DNA of 64,000 nucleotides from Solimonas flava DSM 18980 (GCF_000426685.1 NZ_AUFV01000011.1:103763-167762), one strand, 5' to 3'. Counted from the first letter of the stretch, positions 15,880 to 25,616 are shown. A program made the numbers and translations. Notes: generated by a model not told the origin, from the letters alone.

Positions 15880-17883
15880 ATGAGCGTGCTGCAAGGCCTA
15901 CGGCGCCTGATCCTCGGCAGGAAGCTGGACCCCTTCGATCCGAAGACCCGCCAGCACATCGTCCTGATCGCCTTCCTGGCCTGGATCGGCCTCGGCGCGG
16001 ACGGCCTGTCGTCGTCGTGCTACGGCCCGGAAGAAGCGTTCCTGGCGCTCGGCGAGCACCGCCACATCGCGCTCTACCTGGCCGGCGCCACGGCGCTGAC
16101 GGTGTTCATCATCTCGCTGGCCTACAACCAGGTCATCGAGCTGTTCCCGTCCGGCGGCGGCGGCTACAAGGCGGCGACGCAGCTGATCGGCAAGCACGCC
16201 GGTCTGGTGTCCGGCTCGGCGCTGATCGTCGACTACGTGCTGACCATCGCCATCTCGGTCGCCAGCGGCGCCGACGCGCTGTTCAGCCTGCTGTCGCCGC
16301 AGGCCCAGGCCTACAAGCTCGGCGCCGAAATCGGCCTGATCGTCATGCTGATCGTGCTCAACCTGCGCGGCATGAAGGAATCGATCGCCGTGCTCGCGCC
16401 GATCTTCCTCGGCTTCTTCATCACGCACGTCTTCCTGATCGTCTACGGCATCAACTTCCACGCCGAGGCGCTCGACGACATGGTGGCGGCGACCTGGAGC
16501 GAGACCGTACAGCTGACCCGGGAGTCCGGCTGGATGTTCGCCGTCGCGCTGTTCCTGCGCGCCTACTCGGTCGGCGCCGGCACCTACACCGGCATCGAGG
16601 CCGTCTCCAACAACATCAACATGCTGGCCGAACCGCGCGTGCGCACCGGCCACTGGACGATGTTCTACATGGCGCTGTCGCTGGCCTTCACCGCCGGCGG
16701 CATCATCCTGCTCTACCTGTTGTGGAACGCCGAGCCGGTCGCCGGCCAGACGCTCAACGCAGTGACCTTCCGCGCCATCCTCGAGAGCCTGCCGTGGGAC
16801 GCCGAAACCGCGCGCGTGGTGCTGATCGTCGTGCTCGCGCTCGAAGCCGGCCTGTTGCTGGTCGCCGCCAACACCGGCTTCCTCGGCGGCCCCTCGGTGC
16901 TCGCCAGCATGGCCGCCGACCACTGGGTGCCGCGCCAGTTCCGCCAGCTGTCGAGCCGCATGGTCACGCAGAACGGCGTGCTGGTGATGGGCATCGCCGC
17001 GCTGGCGATCCTGCTGCTGACGCGCGGCAAGGTCGGCCTGCTCGTGGTGCTCTACAGCATCAACGTGTTCCTGACCTTCTCGCTGTCGCTGTTCGGCCTC
17101 TGCCGGCACTGGTGGGAGCAGCGCCTGTACCGGCTCGACTGGAAAGCCAAGTTCGCGATGGCGTCGCTCGGCTTCGTGGTCTGCGTGGCGATCCTGCTGG
17201 TGATCCTCGCCGAGAAGCTGATGCTCGGCGGCTGGGTCACGGTCCTGATCACCAGCGGCGTGGTCGGCTTCTGCCTGCTGATCCACCGCCACTACGAGCA
17301 TATCCGCCAGCTGATGCTGCGCGTCGACCAGGTCTACGCCGTCAAGCCGGACTGGGACGAGGACACGCCGCCGCTGCCCGCCGATCCGGCCGCCGAGACT
17401 GCCGTGATCCTGGTCGGCAACAGCCGCGGTGCCGGCATGCACGCGCTACGCTGGGTGCTCGACACCTTCCCCGGCCGCTTCCACAACTTCGTGTTCGTCT
17501 CGGTCGGCGAGGTCGACAAGGAAGCCTTCAACAGCGAGCGCACGCTCAAGAGCCTGCGCGCGCGCATCGAGAACTCGCTGAACTACTTCACCAGCTACTG
17601 CGCCAGCCGCGGCCTGGCGACCAAGACCTACCAGGCCTACGGCGGCGACCCGCTCGGCGAACTGCTCGGCATCCTGCCGCGCGTGTTCGCCGACTTCCCG
17701 AACGCGACCGTGTTCGCCAGCAAGCTGGTGTTCGGCGACGAGACCCTGCTGACGCGCTGGCTGCACAACCAGATGCCGCTGGCCGTCCAGCAGCGCCTCG
17801 AAGCCGACGGCCACCGCATGCATATCGTGCCGCTGGCGGTGCCGGACCCGGTCGCGCCGCCGCCGCGCGTCAGCATCCGCTAG
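15880..17883 (+). CDS. APC-superfamily permease, KimA-like, with C-terminal soluble domain
   Basis: Inner-membrane transporter of 667 residues. The order of motifs (LSSSCYGPEEAFLAL, YNQVIELFPSGGGGYKAA, SGSALIVDYVLTIAISVASGADALFS, LNLRGMKESIAVLAP, YTGIEAVSNNINML, VAANTGFLGGPSVLASMAADHWVPRQF) follows the KimA potassium transporter layout, including the Pro-x-Gly-Gly-Gly loop. After about 12 membrane segments, residues ~480-667 form a cytosolic domain with an alpha/beta USP-like look (TAVILVGNSRGAGMHALRWVL). KimA proteins import potassium with protons, but related proteins are annotated as amino acid permeases, so the substrate is open. A TAGAAT box at 15845-15850 is a possible -10. Confidence 0.85.
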   Translation: MSVLQGLRRLILGRKLDPFDPKTRQHIVLIAFLAWIGLGADGLSSSCYGPEEAFLALGEHRHIALYLAGATALTVFIISLAYNQVIELFPSGGGGYKAATQLIGKHAGLVSGSALIVDYVLTIAISVASGADALFSLLSPQAQAYKLGAEIGLIVMLIVLNLRGMKESIAVLAPIFLGFFITHVFLIVYGINFHAEALDDMVAATWSETVQLTRESGWMFAVALFLRAYSVGAGTYTGIEAVSNNINMLAEPRVRTGHWTMFYMALSLAFTAGGIILLYLLWNAEPVAGQTLNAVTFRAILESLPWDAETARVVLIVVLALEAGLLLVAANTGFLGGPSVLASMAADHWVPRQFRQLSSRMVTQNGVLVMGIAALAILLLTRGKVGLLVVLYSINVFLTFSLSLFGLCRHWWEQRLYRLDWKAKFAMASLGFVVCVAILLVILAEKLMLGGWVTVLITSGVVGFCLLIHRHYEHIRQLMLRVDQVYAVKPDWDEDTPPLPADPAAETAVILVGNSRGAGMHALRWVLDTFPGRFHNFVFVSVGEVDKEAFNSERTLKSLRARIENSLNYFTSYCASRGLATKTYQAYGGDPLGELLGILPRVFADFPNATVFASKLVFGDETLLTRWLHNQMPLAVQQRLEADGHRMHIVPLAVPDPVAPPPRVSIR

Positions 17884-18016
17884 AGCCGGTTCGCGCAACA
17901 GTCCGCCGGCGCGCGGCTCCGGGATTTCCCCCACGCCGGGCCGCGCTGATCCCCTGTTTGCGGCCGTTCGGCGCAACGGCGGCGCAACGGCGGCGGCAGG
18001 CGCTAGTCTGCACGCC

Positions 18017-18508
18017 ATGAAGACGTTTCCCCTCGAACGCTACCGGCGGCTGCGCCCTCTGCTGCCGTTCGACCTGCTCGCCGACCAGCTCTACGGCGTG
18101 CTGGTATTTGCCGGCGGCATGCCGCTGGTGGTGCTGATCGGCTTCCTGCTGCTGGCGCCGGACGACTGGCAGCCGCAGACGCTGATCGCCTGGGCGGCCG
18201 GCGCGACGTTGCTGTCGCTGGCACTGGCGATCTGGCTGACCCACGCGCTGCTGGCGCCGGTTTCGCTGGCGCGCTACGCCCTGCACGCATACCGCCGCGA
18301 GCAGCGCCTGCTGCCGCTGCCGCCCGACCTGCACGGCGAGGCCGGCGGCCTGCTCAACGACCTGCGCGCGACGATCGAGACCTGCGAACGCCAGCGCCAG
18401 ATCTTCGCCGAGCAGGCCGACTGGGCGTTCCGCGGCAAGCGCTCGCCGCTGCTCGGCGCCGGCGGCGCGCCGCGCTGCGCGGCGAACGACACCCCGCATG
18501 CCCGCTAG
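18017..18508 (+). CDS. Orphan two-helix membrane protein with HAMP-like segment
   Basis: A 163-residue protein of unknown function. Two transmembrane helices (about residues 26-47, VLVFAGGMPLVVLIGFLLL, and 55-80, LIAWAAGATLLSLALAIWL) are followed by an amphipathic stretch starting LLAPVSLARYALHAYRREQ and ending GLLNDLRATIETCERQRQI. This resembles a HAMP linker, with its Pro near the membrane, short connector and second helix. No kinase, cyclase or methyl-accepting domain follows; the protein ends about 35 residues later in a Gly/Ala/Arg-rich tail. It has almost no periplasmic loop. It stands alone between the KimA-like gene and the pirin gene. Confidence 0.7.
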   Translation: MKTFPLERYRRLRPLLPFDLLADQLYGVLVFAGGMPLVVLIGFLLLAPDDWQPQTLIAWAAGATLLSLALAIWLTHALLAPVSLARYALHAYRREQRLLPLPPDLHGEAGGLLNDLRATIETCERQRQIFAEQADWAFRGKRSPLLGAGGAPRCAANDTPHAR

Positions 18509-18590
18509 CGCCGGATAACGGCGCACGTCCGTCCACGGCGCGGACCAGGCGCCTGACTTATGCTTGGCGGCCCTACCCGCGAGAGCCGAC

Positions 18591-19463
18591 ATGAGCGACG
18601 CCGTCATCGACATCCTGCAGGGCCGGACCCGCGACCTCGGCGGCGGCGAGATCGTGCGCCGCGTGCTGCCGGTCGCCCACCGCCTGATGGTCGGCCCGTT
18701 CATCTTCTTCGACCACATGGGCCCGTGGAATCTGGCGCCGGGCCGCGGCGTCGACGTGCGCCCGCATCCGCACATCGGCCTGTCGACCGTCACCTATCTG
18801 TTCGAGGGCCGCATCGACCACCGCGACTCGCTGGGCTCGGTGCAGACCATCGTGCCGGGCGACGTCAACTGGATGACCGCCGGCCGCGGCATCGCGCACT
18901 CCGAGCGCAGCCCCGCCGACGAGCGCGCGGCCGGACCGCAGGTGCACGGCATCCAGTCCTGGGTCGCGCTGCCGGAGGCCGACGAGGAATGCGAACCGGC
19001 CTTCATCCACTACCCCGGCGCGACGCTGCCGCGCAGCGCCGGCGACGGCGTGCGCCTGTGCGTGATCGCCGGCGAGGCCTACGGCCTGCGCTCGCCGGTC
19101 GCGACGCATTCGCCGACCTTCTACGTCGAGGCGCACCTTGCGGCCGGCGCGCGACTGACGCTGCCGACGCAGTACAGCGAGCGCGCGCTCTACGTCGTCG
19201 ACGGCAGCGTCAGCGCCGCCGGACAGTCCTTCACCGAGGGCATGCTGCCGGTATTCGCGGCCGGCGCCGAGGTCGAGATCGTCGCCGACCGTGACACGCA
19301 CCTGATGCTGCTCGGCGGCGAACCGCTCGGCGCGCGCACGGTGTGGTGGAACTTCGTGTCGAGCCGGCCCGAGCGCATCGAGCAGGCCAAGGCCGACTGG
19401 CTGGCGCAGCGCTTCGCGGCGGTGCCCGGCGAGACCGAATTCATTCCGCTGCCGGAACGCTGA
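18591..19463 (+). CDS. Pirin family protein
   Basis: Bicupin of 290 residues. The N-terminal cupin has the pirin metal motif: RPHPHIGLSTVTYLFEG with the clustered His residues, then RDSLGSVQTIVPGDVNWMTAGRGIAHSER with the conserved Glu/His. A second cupin follows from HSPTFYVEAHLAAGA to LLGGEPLG, and the typical ending FVSSRPERIEQAKADW is present. Bacterial pirins bind iron; some show quercetin 2,3-dioxygenase activity or act as regulatory partners, so the exact role is open. GAGAG lies 5 nt upstream of the ATG. The YbjQ gene follows 42 nt later on the same strand. Confidence 0.95.
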   Translation: MSDAVIDILQGRTRDLGGGEIVRRVLPVAHRLMVGPFIFFDHMGPWNLAPGRGVDVRPHPHIGLSTVTYLFEGRIDHRDSLGSVQTIVPGDVNWMTAGRGIAHSERSPADERAAGPQVHGIQSWVALPEADEECEPAFIHYPGATLPRSAGDGVRLCVIAGEAYGLRSPVATHSPTFYVEAHLAAGARLTLPTQYSERALYVVDGSVSAAGQSFTEGMLPVFAAGAEVEIVADRDTHLMLLGGEPLGARTVWWNFVSSRPERIEQAKADWLAQRFAAVPGETEFIPLPER

Positions 19464-19505
19464 AGGCAGATCGTGCCCGGTCCGGCTTCGACAGGAGAGC
19501 TGCCG

Positions 19506-19832
19506 ATGATCGTCGTCACCACCGAAAACATCGCCGGCCACCGCGTCGTGCAGACGCTGGGCCAGGCATTCGGCGTGGTCGTGCGCAGCCGCGGCATCGG
19601 CGGCAACGTGATGGCCGGCCTGCGCTCGCTGGTCGGCGGCGAGATCCACGAGTACACGCAAATGCTCGAGGAGGCGCGCCGGCATGCGATCGACCGCCTG
19701 GTCGCCAATGCCGCGGCGATGGGCGCGAACGCGATCGTCATGATGCGTTTCGACTCCTCGGAGATCGCGCAGACCATGAGCGAGATCGTCGCCTACGGCA
19801 CCGCCGTCGTGGTCGAAAAAACCCCGGCCTGA
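19506..19832 (+). CDS. YbjQ/UPF0145 family protein
   Basis: Small cytosolic protein of 108 residues belonging to the YbjQ (DUF74, heavy-metal-binding-like) family. Recognisable segments are TTENIAGHRVVQTLGQAFGV, VVRSRGIGGNVMAGLRSLVGGEI, YTQMLEEARRHAIDRL and GANAIVMMRFDSSEI. The family forms pentameric assemblies in structures I recall, but its function is not settled. GGAG is well placed before the ATG at 19506. It is followed with one spare base by a GTG-started membrane protein gene, so the two are probably co-expressed. Confidence 0.92.
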   Translation: MIVVTTENIAGHRVVQTLGQAFGVVVRSRGIGGNVMAGLRSLVGGEIHEYTQMLEEARRHAIDRLVANAAAMGANAIVMMRFDSSEIAQTMSEIVAYGTAVVVEKTPA

Positions 19833-19833
19833 C

Positions 19834-20127
19834 GTGCTGCGCCAGAGCCTGATCGCGATCGGCATCCTGATGCTGGCCGGCGCCGGCCTCGCCGCCGCGC
19901 GCGGCGCCTATGCGATCGTCCCGCATCTGCTGATCGGCGCCGCCGTCTTCGGCGCCGGCGTCGCCTGGGAGCGCTGGCGCTACGGCGTGCCGCGCGCGCA
20001 GCGTCCGGACCCGCAGTGGCAGGCGACCGGCGAGCGCTTCATCGATCCGGAAAGCGGCGCGCTGGTCGAGGTCTGGTACGACCCGCGCGACGGCGCGCGC
20101 CACTATCTGCGCGTGCCGTCGCGCTGA
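19834..20127 (+). CDS. Small two-helix membrane protein of unknown function
   Basis: A 97-residue protein starting with a GTG one base after the YbjQ stop codon, which argues for translational coupling. Two hydrophobic segments (residues ~4-20, SLIAIGILMLAGAGLAA, and ~26-44, AIVPHLLIGAAVFGAGVAW) are followed by a soluble tail with ERFIDPESGALVEVWYDPRDGARHYL, a pattern seen in small proteins encoded beside YbjQ or in operons of membrane-stress genes. I do not recognise a named family. It may work with the YbjQ protein at the membrane, but that is only inferred from the gene order. Confidence 0.75.
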   Translation: MLRQSLIAIGILMLAGAGLAAARGAYAIVPHLLIGAAVFGAGVAWERWRYGVPRAQRPDPQWQATGERFIDPESGALVEVWYDPRDGARHYLRVPSR

Positions 20128-20146
20128 AGCCCCTGCAAAAGCCGAT

Positions 20147-21337
20147 TCAGTCGATCAGCCGCAGCTGCGCCGCCGCGCGGCGCGCCTTGTCGCGCGCCAT
20201 GTCGATCGATTCGGCGAGCGCCAGCGTCACCGCCATGCGCCGCTTGCCGACGATCTCCGGCTTGCCGAACAGGCGCAGCTGGGTGTCCGGCTCGGCCAGC
20301 GCCTCGGCGGCACCGGCGTAGCGCGGCGCACGGCGATCGCCCTCGAACAGCACCGCGCACGACGCGGCGGCGCCGCGCGTGCGGATGTTGGGAATCGGCA
20401 GGCCGAGAATCGCGCGCGCGTGCAGCGCGAATTCGGACAGATCCTGCGAGATCAGCGTGACCAGGCCGGTGTCGTGCGGGCGCGGCGAGACTTCGGAGAA
20501 GATCGCCTCGCCGCCGCGGACGAACAGCTCGACGCCGAACAGGCCGCGGCCGTTCGGCGCGCACAGCGCCTCGACGACCTTGGCGGCGATGTCCTGCGAC
20601 TGCCGCAGCACCGCCTCGCTCATCGGCTGCGGCTGCCAGGACTCGCGGTAGTCGCCGTCGATCTGCAGGTGGCCGATCGGCGGACAGAAGCTGATGCCGC
20701 CGGCGTGCTTCACCGTCAGCAGCGTGATCTCGTAATCGAAGGGCACGAAGCCCTCGACGATGACGCGGCCCTGGCCGGCGCGGCCGCCGGCCTGCGCGTA
20801 ATCCCAGGCGTGCTGCACGTCGGCCGCCGAGCGGACGACCGACTGGCCCTTGCCCGATGAGGACATCACCGGCTTGACCACGCAGGGCAGGCCGAGCGCG
20901 TCGACCGCGGCGCGGTATTCCTCGATGCTGCCGGCAAAGCGGTACGGCGAGGTCGGCAGGCCCAGCTCTTCGGCGGCGAGACGGCGGATGCCCTCGCGAT
21001 CCATGGTCAGGCGCGCGGCACGCGCGGTCGGGATCACCGTGTAGCCTTCCTGCTCCAGCGCGAGCAGCGTCGGCGTGTGGATCGCCTCGATCTCGGGGAC
21101 GATCAGGTCCGGCCGCTCCAGCTCGATGACGCGCCGCACCTCGGCGCCGTCGAGCATGTTGATGACGTGGCTGCGGTGCGCGACCTGCATCGCCGGCGCG
21201 TTGGCGTAGCGATCGACGGCGATGGTCTCGACGCCGTAGCGCTGCAGCTCGATGACGACTTCCTTGCCGAGCTCGCCCGAGCCCAGCATCAGCACCTTGG
21301 TCGCATTGCCGCTCAGGGGCGTCCCGAAAACCGTCAT
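20147..21337 (-). CDS. purT: Formate-dependent phosphoribosylglycinamide formyltransferase PurT
   Basis: ATP-grasp enzyme of 396 residues that makes formyl-GAR from GAR, formate and ATP, the folate-independent version of the third purine step. It begins [23 protein letters not shown], the PurT N-terminus, and contains [21 protein letters not shown], the ATP-grasp loop [33 protein letters not shown] and [25 protein letters not shown]. Length is close to the E. coli protein. The start at 21337 has GGCGGAG upstream. It is divergent from pyk across about 140 bp. Confidence 0.97.
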   Translation of the reverse strand: MTVFGTPLSGNATKVLMLGSGELGKEVVIELQRYGVETIAVDRYANAPAMQVAHRSHVINMLDGAEVRRVIELERPDLIVPEIEAIHTPTLLALEQEGYTVIPTARAARLTMDREGIRRLAAEELGLPTSPYRFAGSIEEYRAAVDALGLPCVVKPVMSSSGKGQSVVRSAADVQHAWDYAQAGGRAGQGRVIVEGFVPFDYEITLLTVKHAGGISFCPPIGHLQIDGDYRESWQPQPMSEAVLRQSQDIAAKVVEALCAPNGRGLFGVELFVRGGEAIFSEVSPRPHDTGLVTLISQDLSEFALHARAILGLPIPNIRTRGAAASCAVLFEGDRRAPRYAGAAEALAEPDTQLRLFGKPEIVGKRRMAVTLALAESIDMARDKARRAAAQLRLID

Positions 21338-21474
21338 GCCAATCTCCGCCGAAACCACGATGATGAAAACGCGATGCCTCGCCGCGGCCGGCGCCGGCAT
21401 ACACTGGAGGCCCGCCAACGCGCGGGAGCGTTGCGTGTACAGCCCCGCATTGTATTCGGAGTAGCGCTGAAGCC

Positions 21475-22911
21475 ATGGCCCGCCGCACCAAAATCGTCGC
21501 CACCCTCGGTCCCGCCACCGATGCCCCGGACGTCCTGCGCAAGGTGCTCGCCGCCGGCGTCGACGTGGTGCGCCTGAACTTCTCGCACGGCTCGGCCGAC
21601 GACCATCGGCGCCGCGCCGCGCAGGTCCGCGCCGCCGCGCAGGAACTCGGCCGCGACGTCGGCATCCTCGCCGACCTGCAGGGCCCGAAGATCCGCATCG
21701 AATCGTTCGCCGCCGGGCCGGTCGAGTTGCACGAGGGCCAGCGCTTTACGCTCGACACCGCGCTCGGCGCGCAGGCCGGCGACGCCAGCGTGGTCGGCTG
21801 CGCTTACCAGGAGCTGCCGCGCGACGTCGCCGCCGGCGACGTGCTGCTGCTCAACGACGGCGCCATCACCATGCGCGTCGACGAAGTCGCCGGCACGCGC
21901 GTGATCTGCACGGTGCTGGTCGGCGGCCCGCTGTCGAACCGCAAGGGCATCAACAAGCAGGGCGGCGGCCTGTCGGCGGCGGCGCTGACCGAGAAGGACA
22001 AGGACGACCTGCGCACCGCGGTGGCGCTCGACGCCGACTTCATCGCCGTATCGTTCCCGCGCTCGGCGGCCGACATGGCCGAGGCGCGCGCGCTGATGCA
22101 GGCCTGCGGCGGCAGCGCCTGGCTGGTCGCCAAGATCGAGCGCGCCGAAGCGCTGCCGGTGCTGCGCGAACTGGTCGCCGCCAGCGACGCGGTGATGGTC
22201 GCGCGCGGCGACCTCGGCGTGGAGATCGGCGACGCCGAACTGCCGGGCTGGCAGAAGCGCATCATCGCCGAGGCGCTCGAACAGAACCGAATGGTGATCA
22301 CGGCGACGCAGATGATGGAGTCGATGATCACCAGCCCGATCCCGACGCGCGCCGAAGTGCTCGACGTCGCCAACGCCGTGATGGACGGCACCGACGCGGT
22401 GATGCTGTCGGCCGAGACCGCGACCGGCCGCTATCCGGTCAAGGTGGTCGAAGCGATGGCGCGCGTCTGCATCGGCGCCGAAGCGACGCTGCCGGTGACG
22501 ATCCGCCGCAGCCTGCGCTTCGACACGCATTTCGAGCGCACCGACGAGGCGATCGCGATGGCGACGAGCTGGACCGCGCGGCACATGCACGCGCGCGCGA
22601 TCATCGCCATGACCGAATCCGGCGCCACCGCGCTGATGATGTCGCGCAGCGAAGGCCAGATCCCGATCTACGCGCTGACGCCGCACGAGCGCACGCGCCG
22701 GCGCATGGCGCTGTGCCGCGGCGTCTATCCGTATGCGTTCCAGCCGAGCGACGAATCGGCGCCGGGCCTGGCCAAGACCTTCGAGGCGATCGACCTGCTC
22801 AAGGCGCGCGGCATGGTCGCCGACGGCGACCGCGTGCTCATCACCAAGGGCGACGGCGTCGGCCCCGGCGGCACCAACACGATGAAGATCATGACGGTCG
22901 GCCAGACCTGA
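21475..22911 (+). CDS. pyk: Pyruvate kinase
   Basis: Glycolytic enzyme of 478 residues converting phosphoenolpyruvate and ADP to pyruvate and ATP. Conserved blocks appear in order: [36 protein letters not shown], the B-domain, [11 protein letters not shown] with the catalytic Lys and Glu region, [25 protein letters not shown], and a C-domain ending [27 protein letters not shown] and TATTCG separated by 16 bp (21431-21458) are a weak candidate promoter about 17 nt upstream of the ATG. The neighbouring purT is divergent. Confidence 0.98.
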   Translation: MARRTKIVATLGPATDAPDVLRKVLAAGVDVVRLNFSHGSADDHRRRAAQVRAAAQELGRDVGILADLQGPKIRIESFAAGPVELHEGQRFTLDTALGAQAGDASVVGCAYQELPRDVAAGDVLLLNDGAITMRVDEVAGTRVICTVLVGGPLSNRKGINKQGGGLSAAALTEKDKDDLRTAVALDADFIAVSFPRSAADMAEARALMQACGGSAWLVAKIERAEALPVLRELVAASDAVMVARGDLGVEIGDAELPGWQKRIIAEALEQNRMVITATQMMESMITSPIPTRAEVLDVANAVMDGTDAVMLSAETATGRYPVKVVEAMARVCIGAEATLPVTIRRSLRFDTHFERTDEAIAMATSWTARHMHARAIIAMTESGATALMMSRSEGQIPIYALTPHERTRRRMALCRGVYPYAFQPSDESAPGLAKTFEAIDLLKARGMVADGDRVLITKGDGVGPGGTNTMKIMTVGQT

Positions 22912-22969
22912 AAGCCCGCACCGGCCCGCCGGCGCGTGCCAAGATAGGCGCAGAGAACGGAGGCGCGAC

Positions 22970-23662
22970 ATGTCCGATACCCCGGCCTTCACCATCATCG
23001 GCCACCGCGGCGCGCGCGGCCATGCGCCGGAGAACACCCTGCTCGCGCTCGATACCGGCATCCGCCTCGGCGCGCACTGGCTGGAGTTCGACGTGCAGCT
23101 GGTCGACGGCGAATGCTGGCTGATGCACGACCTCACCGTCGACCGCACCACCAACGGCCACGGCCGCCTCGACGCGCTGCGCGCCGCGCAGATCCGCGCG
23201 CTCGACGCCGGCGGCGGCCAGGCGGTGCCGACGCTCAACGAAGCGCTCGACCTCGTCGCCAACCGTGCCGGCGTCAACATCGAGCTGAAGACCTGGAACG
23301 GCTGCGCGGCGGCCGTCGCCCGCGTCCTGCGCGACTACCTCGCCGACGGCTGGCCGGCCGAGCGCCTGCTGGTGTCCTCGTTCCACCATCCGGAACTGTG
23401 GGAGTTCCACGAGCTGCTGCCGGAAGTGCCGATCGGCGCGCTGGTCTGCGGCGTGCCGCTGGACTGGGCCGGGCCGGCCGCCGAACTCGGCGCCGCCGTG
23501 CTGTCGGTGTCCAGCGAGTTCGTCGACGACAAACTGATCCGCGATGCCCACGCCCGCGGCCTCCGGCTCTACGTCTACACCGTCAACGAGCCCGAAGAAA
23601 TGCTGCGCCTGCGCCGCATGGGCGTCGACGGCCTGTTCACCGACTACCCCGACCGCGCCTGA
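22970..23662 (+). CDS. Glycerophosphodiester phosphodiesterase (UgpQ/GlpQ family)
   Basis: Enzyme of 230 residues that splits glycerophosphodiesters into glycerol-3-phosphate and an alcohol. Active-site motifs are HRGARGHAPENTL (catalytic His and Glu), EFDVQLV (metal-binding Glu and Asp), MHDLTVDRTT with the second His, NIELK, and the C-terminal VNEPEEMLRLRRMGVDGLFTDYP. There is no signal peptide, so it is likely cytosolic like UgpQ. GGAGG lies 7 nt upstream of the ATG. It follows pyk by 58 nt on the same strand. The product fits with lipid turnover feeding PlsB, though they are not neighbours. Confidence 0.95.
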   Translation: MSDTPAFTIIGHRGARGHAPENTLLALDTGIRLGAHWLEFDVQLVDGECWLMHDLTVDRTTNGHGRLDALRAAQIRALDAGGGQAVPTLNEALDLVANRAGVNIELKTWNGCAAAVARVLRDYLADGWPAERLLVSSFHHPELWEFHELLPEVPIGALVCGVPLDWAGPAAELGAAVLSVSSEFVDDKLIRDAHARGLRLYVYTVNEPEEMLRLRRMGVDGLFTDYPDRA

Positions 23663-23673
23663 GCGGTCGCGCC

Positions 23674-23702
23674 GGCCGCCGCCGCGGCGGGCGCCGGCGG
23701 CC
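23674..23702 (+). terminator. Possible GC-rich terminator hairpin after the glycerophosphodiesterase gene
   Basis: GGCCGCCG (23674-23681) pairs with CGGCGGCC (23695-23702) around a 13-nt loop, followed by GAAGTTCTTT. The U-tract is poor, so the call is weak. Confidence 0.4.
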
Positions 23703-23801
23703 GAAGTTCTTTATGCTTGCCTCGGCTGATGCACCCACTCTCCGGCGGCCGAACGGACGAGGTGCCGGAGTCGCGTTCAACGAAGAACAAGGGGAACACG
23801 C

Positions 23802-25103
23802 ATGACTCGCAAACATTTGCACGTCTGGGCCCGGCTGTTGCCGCTGGCGCTCGCCGGCGCGGCGCCGCTCGCCGCTCAGGCCGGCGACGGCTGGTATCTC
23901 GGGCTCGAGGGCGGCGCCAACTGGGTCCGGGAGCAGGATCTGCGGATCTACGGCTACGATCCGCTGATCGGCTCGCTCCCTGACGGCACCAAGGTCGCGG
24001 ACGCCGAATTCGGCACCGGCTGGCTCGGCGGCCTGAGTCTCGGCTACGCCTACGCCAACGGCTGGCGGCCGGAACTCGAACTCGCCTACCGCGAGAACGA
24101 TCTCGACCGCCTGTATCTGCCGTCGCTCGGCCCGTTCGGCGGCTCCGGCAGCACGACCAGCGACGTCGACGGCGACGAGAATGTCGCCACCGCGATGCTC
24201 AACGTCTGGTACGACCTGTTCCGCGGCCGCCGCTTCCATCCCTATCTCGGCGCCGGCGTCGGCGCCGCGCGCTTCGCGATCGACGACATCAGCTTCAACG
24301 GCAACCAGCTGGAGAGCCGCTTCGACACGGTGCTCGCCTGGCAGTTCGGCGCCGGCTTCGCCTACGACCTCAGCCCGCGCTGGACGGTATCGCTCGACTA
24401 CCGTTATCTGAAGTCCGATACCGGCAAGTTCAGCCTCGTCAAGGACGAGCCGGGCGCGCATGTCGAGACCAACTACGAGGCGCAGTCGGCGATGCTGACG
24501 CTGCGCTACTTCTTCAGCGCGCCGCCCGCCCCGGTGCCGGTCGCCGAGCCGGAGACGCCGGTCGAAGTGGTCGAGCCGGTCGAACCGCCGCCGCCCCCGC
24601 CGCCTCCGCCGCCGCCGGTCTGCCACCAGCCGCAGCCCGGCGAACCGCTGAACCTCGACGGCTGCACGGTCGGCGACACGCTGGTGCTGCACGGCGTCAA
24701 CTTCGACTTCGACAAGGCGACGCTGACGCTCAACGCCAAGGCGCTGCTCGATCAGGTCGCCAGCGAGCTGACGCGGCACGCCGACATCAAGATCGAAGTC
24801 GACGGCCACACCGACTCGAAGGGCTCGGACGCCTACAACCAGAAACTCTCGCAGCGTCGCGCCGACGCGGTGAAGGCCTATCTGGTCGAAAAGGGCATCG
24901 CCGCCGAGCGCATGACCAGCGCCGGCTTCGGCGAATCCAAGCCGATCGCCGACAACGGCACCGACGAGGGCCGCGAGCACAACCGCCGCGTCGAGCTGAA
25001 GATCACCGAAGGCGGCGGCGCGGCACCGCCGCCACCGGATGTCGGCGCCGAGCCGAGCGCCCCGGTGCCGGAAGCGGCCCCGGACACGGCCCCGACGTCC
25101 TGA
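23802..25103 (+). CDS. OmpA-family outer membrane protein: beta-barrel, polyproline linker, peptidoglycan-binding domain
   Basis: Outer membrane protein of 433 residues. A signal peptide (cleavage near AAQAGDG) is followed by an 8-strand-type barrel from GWYLGLEGGANWV to SAMLTLRYFFS. Next come an acidic PVEVVEPVEP stretch with a run of eleven prolines, and an OmpA domain (LHGVNFDFDKATLTLNAKALLDQV, IKIEVDGHTDSKGSDAYNQKLSQRRADAV, GESKPIADNGTDEGREHNRRVEL) carrying the Asp and Arg that hold the diaminopimelate of peptidoglycan. The TDSKG form and a final Pro-rich tail are normal variation. GGGGA precedes the ATG. It anchors the outer membrane to the wall and is probably abundant. Confidence 0.95.
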   Translation: MTRKHLHVWARLLPLALAGAAPLAAQAGDGWYLGLEGGANWVREQDLRIYGYDPLIGSLPDGTKVADAEFGTGWLGGLSLGYAYANGWRPELELAYRENDLDRLYLPSLGPFGGSGSTTSDVDGDENVATAMLNVWYDLFRGRRFHPYLGAGVGAARFAIDDISFNGNQLESRFDTVLAWQFGAGFAYDLSPRWTVSLDYRYLKSDTGKFSLVKDEPGAHVETNYEAQSAMLTLRYFFSAPPAPVPVAEPETPVEVVEPVEPPPPPPPPPPPVCHQPQPGEPLNLDGCTVGDTLVLHGVNFDFDKATLTLNAKALLDQVASELTRHADIKIEVDGHTDSKGSDAYNQKLSQRRADAVKAYLVEKGIAAERMTSAGFGESKPIADNGTDEGREHNRRVELKITEGGGAAPPPPDVGAEPSAPVPEAAPDTAPTS

Positions 25104-25116
25104 CCGCCAGCGCTGC

Positions 25117-25153
25117 AACGCAGAACCCCGCCGATATGGCGGGGTTCTGCGTT
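25117..25153. terminator. Strong hairpin between converging OmpA-type and phosphatase-like genes
   Basis: A perfect 16-bp stem (25117-25132 with 25138-25153) begins AACGCAGAACC and closes on a 5-nt loop. It lies 13 nt after the OmpA-type stop and 29 nt from the end of the facing gene, so it probably ends both transcripts. The U-tract is minimal (TT). Confidence 0.75.
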
Positions 25154-25181
25154 GGCACGGGCGGAAAAAGCCGGGTGCGCC

Positions 25182-25616
25182 TCAGGCGCCGATCAGCTGG
25201 CGGACCGCCGGCTCCATCGCACGCAGGCCGGCGGCACGGCCGATCGCCAGCGCCTCGTCGATGCTCTTCTTGTCGAGCCAGTAGGCCTTCAGCGCGAACA
25301 GCGCGCCGACGCGGTTGCTGCTCGCGCAGTGCACCAGCACCGCACCCTGCGCGTGTTCGAGCGCCTCGGCGAGCTTGCGCGCGTTGGCCTCGTTGAGATC
25401 GCCGGCGCCGGCGACCGGAATGTTGACGTACTGCAGGCCGAGCTCGCGGACCAGCGACGCTTCGTCGTACGCGGCCGGCTCGCCCGGCGGGCAGAGATTG
25501 ACGACGGTGCCGACGCCGCGCTGCTTGGCCAGCGCGAACTGATCGGCGCTCGGGCGACCGGCGGTGGCGACTTGCGGGAAGGGCTGGCCGGCGTTCGGCA
25601 GTTCGGGCAGCAGCAT
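25182..25616 (-). CDS. Protein tyrosine phosphatase-like (DUF442/Blh type)
   Basis: A 144-residue cytosolic protein with the fold pattern of small dual-specificity-like phosphatases: PNAGQPFPQVATAGRPSADQF at the start, GVGTVVNLCPPGEPAA, then AVLVHCASSNRVGALFALKAYW. The phosphate loop reads HC-ASSN-R: a Cys and an Arg four residues apart, as in DUF442 proteins, with Ser where many relatives have Gly. It ends the efflux/MarR transcription unit: the MarR stop is 44 nt upstream, and GGAG precedes the ATG. The substrate is unknown, and catalytic activity is plausible but not certain. Confidence 0.85.
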   Translation of the reverse strand: MLLPELPNAGQPFPQVATAGRPSADQFALAKQRGVGTVVNLCPPGEPAAYDEASLVRELGLQYVNIPVAGAGDLNEANARKLAEALEHAQGAVLVHCASSNRVGALFALKAYWLDKKSIDEALAIGRAAGLRAMEPAVRQLIGA

